Source of the DNA: Pseudonocardia oroxyli
GTDB lineage: Bacteria > Actinomycetota > Actinomycetes > Mycobacteriales > Pseudonocardiaceae
DNA length: 64,000 nt
Direction of reading: 5' to 3'
NCBI RefSeq assembly: GCF_900102195.1
Contig: NZ_FNBE01000015.1
Location: forward strand, 120,132 to 184,131
The position numbers and the translations under genes were made by a program. The notes under the pieces are model-generated. The model was given only the letters and a program-made list of their open reading frames with translations. It searched no databases and was not told the DNA's origin. The stretch's first letter is position 1; each line of letters begins with the position of its first letter. Positions 16,939 to 25,611 of the stretch are shown here, piece by piece.

Positions 16939-18132
16939 GTGGGTGTCCCGAGCCGCGTCGACCGACTGCACACCGTGACCAGATGCGTGACGGCGCTGTT
17001 GGTGGTGGGCGGGGTCTGGGCGGCCGCGGCGGAGCCGCCCACGGCGGTCGCCCCCGTGGCGGTGACGATCGACGGCATCGAGTACCCGGACCCCCTGGAG
17101 CTCGACGACGGGGCGCCGGTCACGGACGTCGGAACGTGGGAGCAGCGGAGACGGCCGGAGATCCTGGCGGCGTTCCGGGAGCACGTCTACGGGGAGAGCC
17201 TCCCGCAGCCGACGGCGCAGACCTTCGCCGTCACCGAGCAGGGCAGGCACAAGACGGTGACCATCGGGATCACCGGCCCCGAGGGCACCGGGTCGTTCGA
17301 GGCGGACCTCACCCTGCCGGAGGGCAGGCCCCGCGGCACGTTCCTGATGATCGACCACCGCGGCAGCGACCCGCGCGCGTCCTCCGACTACCTCCCCACC
17401 GAGGCGATCACCAAGGCCGGCTACGCGCTCGCCCACTTCGACGCGAACGCCGTCGCCCCCGACGGCGCGGACTACCGCAAGGCCGTGATCGACCTGTTCC
17501 ATCCGGCCGACCGGGACCTCCCCGACAACGCCGGACGCGCCGTCAGCGCCTGGGCGTGGGGCGCGAGCCGGGTGCTGGACTACCTGGAGACCGATCCGGA
17601 CGTCGACGCGACGAAGGTCGCCGTGATCGGCCACTCCCGCAGCGGCAAGGCGGCGCTCTGGGCCGGGGCGCAGGACACCCGGTTCGCCGCGGCGATCACC
17701 AACGACTCGGGCTCGACCGGCACCAAGCTCGCCCGGCGGGACAGCGGGGAGTCCATCGCGCGGATCACCGAGTCCTTCCCGCACTGGTTCGCCCAGAACT
17801 ACCGCGCCTTCGCCGGGGACCCCGCGTCCCTGCCCCTCGACCAGCACCAGCTGCTCGCTCTGCTCGCGCCGCGGACGGTGCTCGTCGGGAGCGCGTCGGA
17901 GGACGCGAACGCCGACCCCCAGGGCGAGTTCCTGTCCTACCGGGCCGCCGCCCCGGTCTTCGCGCTCTACGGGCTCGGCGACACCGGCCTGCCCTCGGAC
18001 GCCTGGCCGCCGGCCACGGACACCGCCTTCCGCGGACCGGCGATGGGCTATCACCTGCGCTCCGGCGAGCACGGCCTGACCGCGGCCGACTGGGACGTCT
18101 ATCTGAACGCCGGGCTGTTCACCCGGCCGTGA
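16939..18132 (+). CDS. Secreted alpha/beta hydrolase resembling glucuronoyl esterase (CE15-like)
   Basis: An N-terminal hydrophobic segment (CVTALLVVGGVWAAAAEPP) ending in Ala predicts export. The catalytic domain carries VIGHSRSGKAALWAGAQDTRFAAAITNDSGS, the G-x-S-R-x-G-K nucleophile motif of CE15 glucuronoyl esterases (usually GCSR; here GHSR), then HWFAQNYRAF, a PLDQHQLLALLAPR segment, and SGEHGLT with the catalytic His. CE15 enzymes cut ester links between lignin and glucuronoxylan. I use the GTG at 16939; a start at 16900 is also possible. The 3' end overlaps the convergent P450 by 14 bases. An acetyl-xylan esterase is the main alternative. Confidence 0.75.
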   Translation: MGVPSRVDRLHTVTRCVTALLVVGGVWAAAAEPPTAVAPVAVTIDGIEYPDPLELDDGAPVTDVGTWEQRRRPEILAAFREHVYGESLPQPTAQTFAVTEQGRHKTVTIGITGPEGTGSFEADLTLPEGRPRGTFLMIDHRGSDPRASSDYLPTEAITKAGYALAHFDANAVAPDGADYRKAVIDLFHPADRDLPDNAGRAVSAWAWGASRVLDYLETDPDVDATKVAVIGHSRSGKAALWAGAQDTRFAAAITNDSGSTGTKLARRDSGESIARITESFPHWFAQNYRAFAGDPASLPLDQHQLLALLAPRTVLVGSASEDANADPQGEFLSYRAAAPVFALYGLGDTGLPSDAWPPATDTAFRGPAMGYHLRSGEHGLTAADWDVYLNAGLFTRP

Positions 18133-19291
18133 CCTGCACCTCCAGGTGCTCGAAGCCGCGCAGGCCGTTGTTGAGCAGCGGCCGGGCGGCCAGCACGTCG
18201 AAGCGCTCGACCCGGTCCGCCAGCCGCTGCAGCAGGGCCGACATCTCCAGCCGGGCCAGGTTCATCCCGATGCACACGTGCTCACCCCGCCCGAAGGCCA
18301 GCTGGTCCGACGGCCGCCGCGTGATGTCGAAGCGCGCGGGATCGGGGTACTTCCGCGGGTCCCGGTTGGCGGCGCCGTAGAGCAGCGCCACGCGGGTGCC
18401 CGCGGCGAGCGGCACACCGTCGACCTCGTGGTCCTCGGTGAGCACCCGGCTGAACTGCGGCACCGGCGACTCCACCCGCAGCGACTCGTTGATCGCGTGC
18501 GGGACCAGGCTGCGATCCTCCCGCAGCAGCGTCCACTGCTCGGGGTGGGCGGCGAACAGCGCGATCATGTTCGTGATCGCGAGGATCGTGGTGTCCAGGC
18601 TCGGGGTGACGTAGTCGAGCATCATCACCGGGCACTTCTCCCGCGGCAGCTCGCCGCGGTCGGCGGCCTGGTAGAGCTGGTCGGCCCAGCCGTCCGGGAC
18701 GATCCGCCCGGGCACCGCCTCCTCGGCGGCGAAGCCGAGGAACTCCTCGACCAGCGGCGTGGCGGCGGTGAACCGCTCGTTGACCGGGCCCTGGACGTCC
18801 CAGATGGCCGCGGCCCACTGGAGCATCTTGCCGCGGTGGGCCTCCCCCAACCCGACCAGGTCCGACACGATCGTCATGGGCAGGTGCTCGGCGAGGTCGG
18901 TGGCCGCGTCGAACCGGCCGCGGTCCACGAGCGCGCCGACGATCTCGTCCGCCGCAGCCTCGACCCGGGGCGCGATGTCCCGCATCAGCTCCGGGCGCAG
19001 CGGGCGCCCCAGCACCGAGCGCAGGAGGCTGTGCTCGGGCGGGTCGCTGCACAGCGTGATGCCCTCGAGCTGCGCGTTCGTCTGCGGGTCGACGAACACG
19101 CTGCGGGCCGACGAGAAGGTCCGCCAGTCCATCAACGCGGCCCGGACGTCCTCGTAGCGGGTCAGGGCGTACAGGTCGGTCCGGGTGAGGTGCACGACCG
19201 GGCCGGCCTCGCGCAGCCGGTCGTAGATCGGGTACGGGTCGAGCCGGGCCTCGTCGGAGAAGAGGTCCGCCTCGTCGCTCGGGATCGTCAC
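18119..19291 (-). CDS. Cytochrome P450
   Basis: This is a soluble heme monooxygenase of 390 residues. The heme-thiolate loop is FGRGEHVCIGMNLARLEM (Cys near residue 340), the ExxR pair is in INESLRVESPVPQFSR, and the I-helix oxygen-activation site reads DYVTPSLDTT, in which the usual acidic/Thr pair is partly altered. The GTG at 19291 follows GAGGAG and gives a normal N-terminus (TIPSDEADLFSDEARLDPYPIYDRLREAGPV); an upstream start would add 32 residues. No ferredoxin or reductase gene is adjacent and the substrate is unknown. Confidence 0.88.
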   Translation of the reverse strand: MTIPSDEADLFSDEARLDPYPIYDRLREAGPVVHLTRTDLYALTRYEDVRAALMDWRTFSSARSVFVDPQTNAQLEGITLCSDPPEHSLLRSVLGRPLRPELMRDIAPRVEAAADEIVGALVDRGRFDAATDLAEHLPMTIVSDLVGLGEAHRGKMLQWAAAIWDVQGPVNERFTAATPLVEEFLGFAAEEAVPGRIVPDGWADQLYQAADRGELPREKCPVMMLDYVTPSLDTTILAITNMIALFAAHPEQWTLLREDRSLVPHAINESLRVESPVPQFSRVLTEDHEVDGVPLAAGTRVALLYGAANRDPRKYPDPARFDITRRPSDQLAFGRGEHVCIGMNLARLEMSALLQRLADRVERFDVLAARPLLNNGLRGFEHLEVQVTAG

Positions 19292-19347
19292 GAGGGCTCC
19301 TCGAAGGATGTGAGCACGGGGGTACCGGACTGTAGCCCGGCGCACCA

Positions 19348-19376
19348 TTGACAACCACGACATGTCATCGGATGCT
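19348..19376 (+). promoter_or_regulatory. Possible promoter for cbtBA
   Basis: TTGACA (19348-19353), 17 bases, then GATGCT. The -10 match is weak. I see no cobalamin riboswitch core in the 126 bases before cbtB, although these genes often have one. Confidence 0.35.
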
Positions 19377-19417
19377 GACGCTTGCACATCCGTTCATAGG
19401 ACTCGTTGGAGGTCGTG

Positions 19418-19633
19418 ATGGCTCAGGGCGCAACGCTGCCGAGCTCGTCGGTGTCGCTGGGCGTCGTCCCGCTGCGCGAGCTCGCCCCGTGGGCGGTCTT
19501 CGCGGGCGTGATCCTGCTGGCGCTGCTCTACCTCGTCGGCATGGACCAGGGGGCGACCTCGGTGTTCTCCGGCGAGATGATCCACGAGTTCGTCCACGAC
19601 GGCCGGCACCTGCTCGGCTTCCCCTGCCACTAG
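19418..19633 (+). CDS. cbtB: Cobalt transporter subunit CbtB
   Basis: CbtB is a 71-residue single-span membrane protein. One helix (WAVFAGVILLALLYLVGM) is followed by the histidine-rich C-terminal motif HEFVHDGRHLLGFPCH, the metal-binding end of the CbtB family, which partners with CbtA in predicted cobalt uptake. The ATG at 19418 follows GGAGG. cbtA begins 12 bases after the stop. Confidence 0.88.
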   Translation: MAQGATLPSSSVSLGVVPLRELAPWAVFAGVILLALLYLVGMDQGATSVFSGEMIHEFVHDGRHLLGFPCH

Positions 19634-19644
19634 GACCACGGTCG

Positions 19645-20373
19645 ATGGTGAGGACACTGCTGGTCCGCGGCATGCTCGCGGGCCTGGCGGCAGCCGTGTG
19701 CGCGTGGGTGTTCGCCTACCTCGTGGGTGAGCCCGCGCTCGACGGCGGGATCGCCTACGAGGACATGCTCGCCGCGGCGTCCGGCGAGGCGGGCGGCGAG
19801 CCGATGGTCGGCCGCGACGTGCAGAGCACGGTCGGGCTGCTGGTCGCGCTGCTCATCTACGGGGTGGCGATCGGCGGCATCTTCGCCCTGGTGTTCGCCG
19901 GGGTGTACGGCCGGATCGGGCGGCTGTCGGCCCGGGCGACCTCGGCCGTGCTCGCGCTCGTCGGGTACGTGGTCGTGGTGCTGGTGCCGTTCCTGAAGTA
20001 CCCGTCGAACCCGCCCGCCTCCAGCGCGGACGACACGATCGGCCTGCGGACCGGCACGTTCGTCCTCATGCTCGCGTTGTCGATCGCGGTCGCGGTGGCG
20101 GCCGTCGCCGTGGGCAGGCGGCTGGTCGCCCGATTCGGGGCGTGGAACGGTGTGCTGCTCGCCGTGCTCGGCTACCTCGTGGTGATCGGCGTGATCGGGG
20201 CCCTGCTGCCCACCGTCGCCGAGACCCCGGCGGACTTCCCGGCCGTCGTCCTGTACGACTTCCGGCTGTCCACCCTGGGTCTGCACGTCGTGCTGTGGGC
20301 GGGGCTCGGGCTGCTGTTCGGGGCCCTGGTCGACCGCCGTTCGTCGCGGCGGGCCGCCGAGCTCGCCGGCTGA
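19645..20373 (+). CDS. cbtA: Cobalt transporter subunit CbtA
   Basis: This 242-residue integral membrane protein has about five or six helices, including LLVRGMLAGLAAAVCAWVFAYLVGEP at the N-terminus, YGVAIGGIFALVFAGVYGRIG in the middle and LHVVLWAGLGLLFGALVDR at the end. These are recognisable CbtA features, including the conserved PFLKYPSNPP loop. Together with cbtB it would import cobalt for B12 synthesis. The ATG at 19645 is chosen because it follows the cbtB stop closely. Confidence 0.88.
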   Translation: MVRTLLVRGMLAGLAAAVCAWVFAYLVGEPALDGGIAYEDMLAAASGEAGGEPMVGRDVQSTVGLLVALLIYGVAIGGIFALVFAGVYGRIGRLSARATSAVLALVGYVVVVLVPFLKYPSNPPASSADDTIGLRTGTFVLMLALSIAVAVAAVAVGRRLVARFGAWNGVLLAVLGYLVVIGVIGALLPTVAETPADFPAVVLYDFRLSTLGLHVVLWAGLGLLFGALVDRRSSRRAAELAG

Positions 20374-20394
20374 GCGCGGGCCGAGACTCCGCCC

Positions 20395-21291
20395 ATGCCG
20401 AGGTTCGCGCTGCTCGCCGTGCTCACCGCCCTGCTGGCGGTGGTCACGGCGGGCACGGCGACCGCCCACGGGTCCGGCCTGGCGTCCGAGCCCCATCTCC
20501 CGCGGGTGCTGGGGCTCGATCCGCCGGTGCCGGGGCTGGTCGTGCGGGTGGTCGAGGGTGGCGCCCGGCTCGCGCTGGTCAACGACACCGCCGCCACCGT
20601 GGAGGTCGTGCCGGTCGCGGACCGCGGCGAGGAACCCGTCGTCCCGCCCGGGGGTTCGGCCCACTGGGCGGACCCGCGGGTGGCCACGTCCCCGAGCGGC
20701 GGCCCCGTCGCGTGGACGATCCCCCTGTCGGTCGACGGCGAGCCGGTCGCCCTGCGCGGCGAGACGATCTGGCCGCCCGCCCCCGCGACCGCCGGATGGT
20801 GGGGGCTGACCGCGGCCCTCGCGGTCGGCGCCGCGCTGCTCGGCGCCCGCGCGGTCCGACGGCGCTGGGCGGAGCTCGCCGTCGCCGGGCTCGGCCTCCT
20901 GGCCGTGGCCGCCCATCTCGTGCACGTCCTCGGCTCGGCGGGCGTGCCCGTGGACCTGCCCTACTGGCCCACCGTGTTCGGCACCGCCGGCATCGGGATC
21001 GGGGCCTGGGCGGCGGCGGTCGCGGGCGCGGCGCTGACCGTGGCGGGCACCCGCTGGGGCACCCTGCTGACCGGGATCGGCGGCACGGTGCTCGCCCTGC
21101 TCACCGTGTCGGACACCGACAGCTTCGCCGACGCCGTCCTGCCCTACGCCTGGGACCCGACGCTGGACCGGATCGCCACCGCCGGCACGGTCGGCCTCGG
21201 CGTCGGGCTGCTGCTCACCGGGTTCGCCGCGCTGCGCGCCATGACCCCGGACACGCTCCCCGACCAGGCCGTTCCCGAGGAGGCCCGATGA
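20395..21291 (+). CDS. Exported membrane protein of unknown function in the cbt/cupredoxin cluster
   Basis: The 298-residue protein has a signal peptide (FALLAVLTALLAVVTAGTATAHG) with cleavage expected after TATA. An extracytoplasmic beta-rich domain of about 110 residues follows, then four or five membrane helices starting at WWGLTAALAVGAALLGARAV. No enzyme motif is seen. It is translationally coupled (ATGA) to the lipoprotein downstream and shares the operon with a large membrane protein, so the three probably form one envelope system, perhaps metal related given cbtBA upstream. Confidence 0.6.
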   Translation: MPRFALLAVLTALLAVVTAGTATAHGSGLASEPHLPRVLGLDPPVPGLVVRVVEGGARLALVNDTAATVEVVPVADRGEEPVVPPGGSAHWADPRVATSPSGGPVAWTIPLSVDGEPVALRGETIWPPAPATAGWWGLTAALAVGAALLGARAVRRRWAELAVAGLGLLAVAAHLVHVLGSAGVPVDLPYWPTVFGTAGIGIGAWAAAVAGAALTVAGTRWGTLLTGIGGTVLALLTVSDTDSFADAVLPYAWDPTLDRIATAGTVGLGVGLLLTGFAALRAMTPDTLPDQAVPEEAR

Positions 21292-21635
21292 CCGCCCGCC
21301 CGGCGGCCCTGTTCCTGTTCCTGGCGGTCCTGCTGACCGCGTGCGGCGCGCCGCAGGCCCCGCCCACAGGCGGCGTCCAGACCGTGCGGATCGCCTACGC
21401 GGGCGGGCAGGTCACCGGGGACACCGGCACCGTACCCGTCACCCTCGGGTCGCAGGTCCACCTGGAGATCGCCAGCGACACCGCCGAGGAGGCCCACCTG
21501 CACGGGTACGACAAGGCCGTGCAGGTGCCCGCGGGCGGCACCGCGACGATCGACTTCACCGCGGACGTCCCCGGCGAGTTCGAGCTCGAGCTCCACCACT
21601 CCGGGGAGCCGCTCGCCACCCTGCAAGTCCGCTGA
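21288..21635 (+). CDS. Cupredoxin-like lipoprotein
   Basis: This is a 115-residue lipoprotein: the signal ends in the lipobox LLTAC at about residue 18. The mature part is a small beta-sandwich with HLHGYDK and FELELHHSGEPLATLQV, patterns of cupredoxin-like domains, though a full type-1 copper site (Cys-His-His-Met) is not complete, as I see no conserved Cys. It overlaps its neighbours on both sides (ATGA and TGATG), so it belongs to a three-gene unit. Confidence 0.7.
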   Translation: MTARPAALFLFLAVLLTACGAPQAPPTGGVQTVRIAYAGGQVTGDTGTVPVTLGSQVHLEIASDTAEEAHLHGYDKAVQVPAGGTATIDFTADVPGEFELELHHSGEPLATLQVR

Positions 21636-22870
21636 TGCCCCTGGCGCACGGCGTCGGCACCCGCGGCGACCTCCCGGTCCCCGTCGAGTACGCCGCGCTC
21701 GCCGCGGGCCTCGTCCTGGTCCTGACGTTCGTGCTGCTCGGCGTGCTCTGGCGGACGCCGCGGCTGCGCGGCGCGGCCGCGGGCAGGCCGCTGCCCGAGC
21801 CGCCGCGGCTGCTCGGCCCGATCCTGCGCGCGGTCGCGACCGTGCTCGCCGTCGCGGTGGTCGTCGTGGGGTTCACGGGTCCGCCGGAGACGCCGGACAA
21901 CCTCGCGCCCTGGACCCTCTACGTGGTGTTCTGGGTGGGACTGGTCCCCGCCTCCCTGTTGCTGGGGCCGGTCTGGCGGGTGCTGAACCCGCTGCGCGCC
22001 CTGCACCTCCTGCTCGCCCGGGTCCTGCGGATCGACCCCGCGGGCCGGGGTGTGCCCGCCCGGGTCGGGCTGTGGCCCGCGGCGGGGGTACTGGGCGTGT
22101 TCGGCTGGCTGGAGCTCGCCGCGCCCGAACCCGCCGACCCACGGCTCGTCGCGGCCTGCCTGACCGGCTACGCCGTCATCCAGGTGTGCGCGGCGCTGGT
22201 GCTCGGCCGGGACTGGTTCGCCCACGGAGACGGGTTCGAGGTCTGGTCCACCCTGCTCGGCGCACTCGCCCCGCTCGGCAGACGGGGCGACGGCCGGCTC
22301 GTGCTGCGCAACCCGCTCGACGGGCTGGAGACCGTCCGCCCCCGGCCCGGGCTCACCGCCGTCGTGCTGGTGCTGCTCGGCACCACCGCGTTCGACGGCC
22401 TGTCCCGCTCGGAGCTCTGGCCGCTGCGCGGCACGCTGTGGGCCACGGTCGGGCTGGTCGGCGCCACGGCGCTGGTCACGGCGTTGTGGCTGCTCGGCAC
22501 CCGACGCCCGGACCCCGTCCGCGGTGAGGACCGCGCCCCGCTCCCCCGCGCCTTCGCGCACACCCTCGTCCCGATCGCGGCGGGCTACGCGATCGCGCAC
22601 TACTTCTCGCTGCTCGTCTTCGACGGGCAGCAGGTCGTCGTGCTGCTCGGGTGGCGGGAGGCCGTCGACTACACCGTCGTCGGGGTGGGGGCGATCGCCG
22701 CCGTGCAGCTCGGCGCGATCGTCCTCGGGCACGTGGCGGCGGCGGTCGCGGCCCACGAGCGGGCCGTGCGGCTGTTCCCGTCCGCCGTCGCGCTGCGGAT
22801 CCAGTACCCGATCCTGGCGTCCATGGTGATCCTCACCTGTGTCGCGGTCGCGCTCGTCCTGGCGCCCTGA
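21635..22870 (+). CDS. Polytopic membrane protein linked to cupredoxin-like lipoprotein
   Basis: This is a 411-residue integral membrane protein with roughly ten helices and few charged residues apart from short loops (VWRVLNPLRALHLLL, LRNPLDGLETVRPRPG). Similar actinobacterial proteins are sometimes labelled fenitrothion hydrolase, but no hydrolase motif is visible and I do not adopt that name. The start codon overlaps the lipoprotein stop by one base. It ends just before palindrome copy 4, the likely end of the cbtB-to-here transcription unit. Confidence 0.65.
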   Translation: MPLAHGVGTRGDLPVPVEYAALAAGLVLVLTFVLLGVLWRTPRLRGAAAGRPLPEPPRLLGPILRAVATVLAVAVVVVGFTGPPETPDNLAPWTLYVVFWVGLVPASLLLGPVWRVLNPLRALHLLLARVLRIDPAGRGVPARVGLWPAAGVLGVFGWLELAAPEPADPRLVAACLTGYAVIQVCAALVLGRDWFAHGDGFEVWSTLLGALAPLGRRGDGRLVLRNPLDGLETVRPRPGLTAVVLVLLGTTAFDGLSRSELWPLRGTLWATVGLVGATALVTALWLLGTRRPDPVRGEDRAPLPRAFAHTLVPIAAGYAIAHYFSLLVFDGQQVVVLLGWREAVDYTVVGVGAIAAVQLGAIVLGHVAAAVAAHERAVRLFPSAVALRIQYPILASMVILTCVAVALVLAP

Positions 22871-22885
22871 CGGCGTCGCGGCTCC

Positions 22886-22939
22886 GCCGCCCGTGAGTGG
22901 GAAGTGGTGCTGGAGCACCACTTACCACTCACGGGCGGC
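22886..22939. repeat. Dispersed palindrome, copy 4
   Basis: A 25-bp stem, GCCGCCCGTGAGTGG... paired with its near complement, with loop TGGA and one G-A mismatch near the middle. It shares the AAGTGGTGC/GCACCACTT core with the other copies. It lies between two co-directional genes. Confidence 0.85.
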
Positions 22940-22960
22940 GGGGTCGGTAGCCTCCCGTCC

Positions 22961-23317
22961 GTGACCGGTGGGCGAGCGCTGCGAGGGCTCCTCACCGTGC
23001 TCCTCGTCGGTGTGGCCCTCGTGCTGCAGTGCACGCCCGCCACTCCCATAGTGGTGCCGGTCGCCGCCGTCGCGTACCCGAACGACCCGACCCCCGCGCC
23101 GCCCGCCTGCCCGGACACCCACCCGCGGCACGACGGCCTCGCCACCCCGGTGCTCCGCGTCGCCGCGGCGACCGATCTCACCCCGTCCCCGGTGCCGGAC
23201 GCCCGCGCCGTCTCGTGCGGTACGCCCACCGGACCCCGCGCCCCGGTCTCGTCGAGCCCGCCGGACGCTCCCGGCGGCGCCGTGCTCTGTACGGAGATCT
23301 GCGTCAGCAGGCGCTGA
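22961..23317 (+). CDS. Small exported proline-rich protein, unknown
   Basis: The 118-residue protein starts with a hydrophobic export-like segment (LRGLLTVLLVGVALVLQCTPATPIVVPVAAVAYP). The rest is rich in Pro, Ala and Ser with five cysteines, two in the last ten residues (LCTEICVSRR). The GTG at 22961 is chosen; a longer frame would translate the palindrome. It lies upstream of a DsbA/VKOR pair, so its cysteines could be oxidised by them. No family recognised. Confidence 0.45.
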   Translation: MTGGRALRGLLTVLLVGVALVLQCTPATPIVVPVAAVAYPNDPTPAPPACPDTHPRHDGLATPVLRVAAATDLTPSPVPDARAVSCGTPTGPRAPVSSSPPDAPGGAVLCTEICVSRR

Positions 23318-23404
23318 TCGGCCCGCCGACCCACGACGTGGGTCGGTCCGGCCGTCCCCCACCCGCACCGTCGTGCGGGTCCGCGCCCTGAGAACGGATG
23401 TCCC

Positions 23405-24019
23405 GTGTCCCTGAACGTCAAGATCCTCGCCGCCGCCCTCGGCGCCGCGCTCGTCGCCGTGCTGGTCGTCGTGCTCGTCCCCTGGGGCGGCTCGACGGCC
23501 GCCCACCGGGCGGACAGCCACCGCCTCTCACCCGGCACCGAGGCCACCTTCGTCGAGTTCCTCGACTTCGAGTGCTCGGCCTGCGCGGCGGTCCACCCCG
23601 CCCTCGACCAGCTGCGCGCCGAGTACGGCGACCGCATCGGGTTCGTCGTGCGCTACTTCCCGATCGACTCCCACCAGCACGCCGAGCCCGCAGCCCGCGC
23701 CGTCGAGGCCGCCGCGCAGCAAGGCGCGTTCGCGCCGATGGCCCAGCGGATGGTCGAGACCCGGGGCGAGTGGGGCGGCCGCCCGGAGCCGATGGACGAG
23801 CGCTTCCGCGGGTACGCCGCCGACCTGGGCCTCGACCTGGCCGAGTACGACCGCGTCTACGCCGCACCGGCGACGCTGGACCGCATCCGCTCCGACCGCG
23901 CGGACGGAGAGACGCTGGGCGTGCGCGGCACCCCGAGCTTCTTCCTCGACGGCGAACGCCTCCGACCGCAGACCGTCGGCGACCTGGTCGACGCCTTCGA
24001 CGCGGTCCTCGCCCGATGA
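23405..24019 (+). CDS. DsbA family thiol-disulfide oxidoreductase, membrane-anchored
   Basis: The 204-residue protein has an N-terminal anchor (KILAAALGAALVAVLVVVLVPW) and an extracytoplasmic thioredoxin-like domain with the active site CSAC in FLDFECSACAAVHPALDQL, plus the cis-Pro loop VRGTPSFFLDG. Such proteins introduce disulfides into exported proteins and are reoxidised by VKOR in actinobacteria. The VKOR gene overlaps it by ATGA, which strongly supports the pairing. The GTG at 23405 gives a compact N-terminus. Confidence 0.88.
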   Translation: MSLNVKILAAALGAALVAVLVVVLVPWGGSTAAHRADSHRLSPGTEATFVEFLDFECSACAAVHPALDQLRAEYGDRIGFVVRYFPIDSHQHAEPAARAVEAAAQQGAFAPMAQRMVETRGEWGGRPEPMDERFRGYAADLGLDLAEYDRVYAAPATLDRIRSDRADGETLGVRGTPSFFLDGERLRPQTVGDLVDAFDAVLAR

Positions 24020-24597
24020 CCGCCGCCGAGGAGCGGGAGCCGTTCCCCCGCGGCCTGCCCTGGTTGCTGCTGGTCGGCGGCGGGATCGGCCTGCTCGCCG
24101 CGTTCGTCCTCACGGTCGAGCGGTTCGCCCTCGCCGAGGACTCCGCCTACATCCCCACCTGCAGCGTCAATCCCGTCCTGAGCTGCGGTTCGGTCATGAC
24201 GACGGCCCAGGCGGCCGTCTTCGGGTTCCCCAACCCGCTGCTCGGCATCGCCGGATTCGCGGTCGTCGCGGCCACCGGCGCCGCCCTGCTCGCCGGCGGG
24301 CGGCTCGCCGGGTGGTACTGGGCGGGGCTGCAGCTCGGCGCCACCGCGGGCGCGGTGTTCGTGCACTGGCTGATCGGCCAGAGCCTCTACCGGATCGGCG
24401 CCCTGTGCCCGTACTGCATGATCGTGTGGGCGGTCACGGTACCGATCTTCTGGTACGTGACGCTGCGAAACCTCGACCGGCGGTGGCCCAGACACCCGGC
24501 CGTCGCGGCGCTGGTGCGGCTGCACTCGGTCCCACTCGCCCTGTGGTTCGCGGTGCTCGTGGCGCTCGTCCTGCTCCGGTTCGGGCCGGAACTGTGA
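24016..24597 (+). CDS. Vitamin K epoxide reductase (VKOR) family protein
   Basis: This four- or five-helix membrane quinone oxidoreductase has 193 residues. The CxxC active site is CPYC in GALCPYCMIVWAV, and the loop cysteines lie in TCSVNPVLSCGSVMTT; PNPLLGIAGF is also typical. It reoxidises the DsbA protein encoded just upstream and passes electrons to menaquinone. The start overlaps the dsbA-like stop. Confidence 0.9.
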   Translation: MTAAEEREPFPRGLPWLLLVGGGIGLLAAFVLTVERFALAEDSAYIPTCSVNPVLSCGSVMTTAQAAVFGFPNPLLGIAGFAVVAATGAALLAGGRLAGWYWAGLQLGATAGAVFVHWLIGQSLYRIGALCPYCMIVWAVTVPIFWYVTLRNLDRRWPRHPAVAALVRLHSVPLALWFAVLVALVLLRFGPEL

Positions 24598-24643
24598 CGG
24601 CCCCGGCTTCGACCGACCGTAGAATGTCGGATATGTTCGTTTT

Positions 24644-25243
24644 GTGACGTCCGGCGCCGCTTCGCTCTCCCCCCGCATCCACTCGCTGAACCGCCCGAAC
24701 ATCGTGAGCATGGGGACGGTCGTCTGGCTGTCCAGCGAGCTGATGTTCTTCGCAGGCCTGTTCGCCATGTACTTCACCGCGCGGGCCCAGCACGTCGGGG
24801 AATGGCCGCCGCCACCCACCCACCTCAACGTCCCCTACGCGCTGACGATCACGATCATCCTGGTGGCGTCCTCGTTCACCTGCCAGTTCGGCGTGTTCGC
24901 GGCCGAGCGCGGCGACGTGTTCGGGCTGCGCCGCTGGTACCTGCTCACCCTCGCGATGGGCACGATCTTCGTGATCGGCCAGGCCTACGAGTACTACGAG
25001 CTGGTGCACACCGGAACCACGATCTCGTCCAGCGCGTACGGGACGATGTTCTACATGACGACGGGCTTCCACGGCCTGCACGTCATCGGCGGGCTCGTGG
25101 CGTTCGCGTTCCTGATCGTCCGGACCACGCTGAGCAAGTTCACCCCCGCCCAGGCCACCGCCGCGATCGTCGTGTCGTACTACTGGCACTTCGTCGACGT
25201 CGTGTGGATCGGCCTGTTCGCCGTCATCTACTTCATCCGCTGA
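24644..25243 (+). CDS. ctaE: Cytochrome c oxidase subunit III (aa3-type)
   Basis: The 200-residue membrane protein has five helices, typical of actinobacterial CtaE. Signatures are [42 protein letters not shown] with the conserved Glu/His neighbourhood, and [21 protein letters not shown] at the end. It starts at GTG 24644. In most actinobacteria it precedes qcrCAB; here a terminator and cspA follow instead, so the oxidase operon is broken or rearranged at this point. Confidence 0.93.
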   Translation: MTSGAASLSPRIHSLNRPNIVSMGTVVWLSSELMFFAGLFAMYFTARAQHVGEWPPPPTHLNVPYALTITIILVASSFTCQFGVFAAERGDVFGLRRWYLLTLAMGTIFVIGQAYEYYELVHTGTTISSSAYGTMFYMTTGFHGLHVIGGLVAFAFLIVRTTLSKFTPAQATAAIVVSYYWHFVDVVWIGLFAVIYFIR

Positions 25244-25260
25244 CCCGCGCCCGAACAGCA

Positions 25261-25297
25261 GAAGAGGCCCACCCCGCACAGCGGAGTGGGCCTCTTC
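25261..25297. terminator. Bidirectional terminator between cox3 and cspA
   Basis: GAAGAGGCCCAC (25261-25272) pairs perfectly with 25286-25297. It lies between convergent genes and is a typical GC-rich hairpin without a clear U-tract. Confidence 0.75.
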
Positions 25298-25307
25298 CGT
25301 GGCGACC

Positions 25308-25511
25308 TCAGATGACGCGGACGCCCTCGGCCTGCGGGCCCTTCTGGCCCTGGCCGATCTCGAACTCGACCCGCTGGCCCTCGTCCAGGCTGCGGAAACC
25401 GCGCCCGTCGATCTGCGAGTAGTGGACGAAGACGTCAGCGCCGCCACCGTCCTGCTCGATGAAGCCGAAGCCCTTCTCGCCGTTGAACCACTTGACGGTG
25501 CCCTGCGCCAT
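25308..25511 (-). CDS. Cold shock protein (CspA family)
   Basis: A 67-residue nucleic-acid chaperone. [15 protein letters not shown] (RNP1) and DVFVHYSQI (RNP2) are both intact and the end [13 protein letters not shown] motif is present ([13 protein letters not shown]). The ATG at 25511 gives the canonical MAQGTVKWF start. It is a single-gene unit converging on cox3. Confidence 0.95.
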   Translation of the reverse strand: MAQGTVKWFNGEKGFGFIEQDGGGADVFVHYSQIDGRGFRSLDEGQRVEFEIGQGQKGPQAEGVRVI

Positions 25512-25611
25512 GTCTCGTCCTGTCTCACGGGTGTGTTGTGGTGAGGATATCCCCGTCGGCCCGCGGTGTGCTCGACCGCACCCCGACACGCACCGACGAA
25601 CCGTGCCCGGG

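Noticed and set aside
19292..19417. Cobalamin riboswitch upstream of cbtB
   Set aside because: The conserved B12-box core was looked for and not seen in this 126-base stretch.
21635..22870. Annotation as fenitrothion hydrolase
   Set aside because: The name is used for similar membrane proteins, but no hydrolase residues are visible here.
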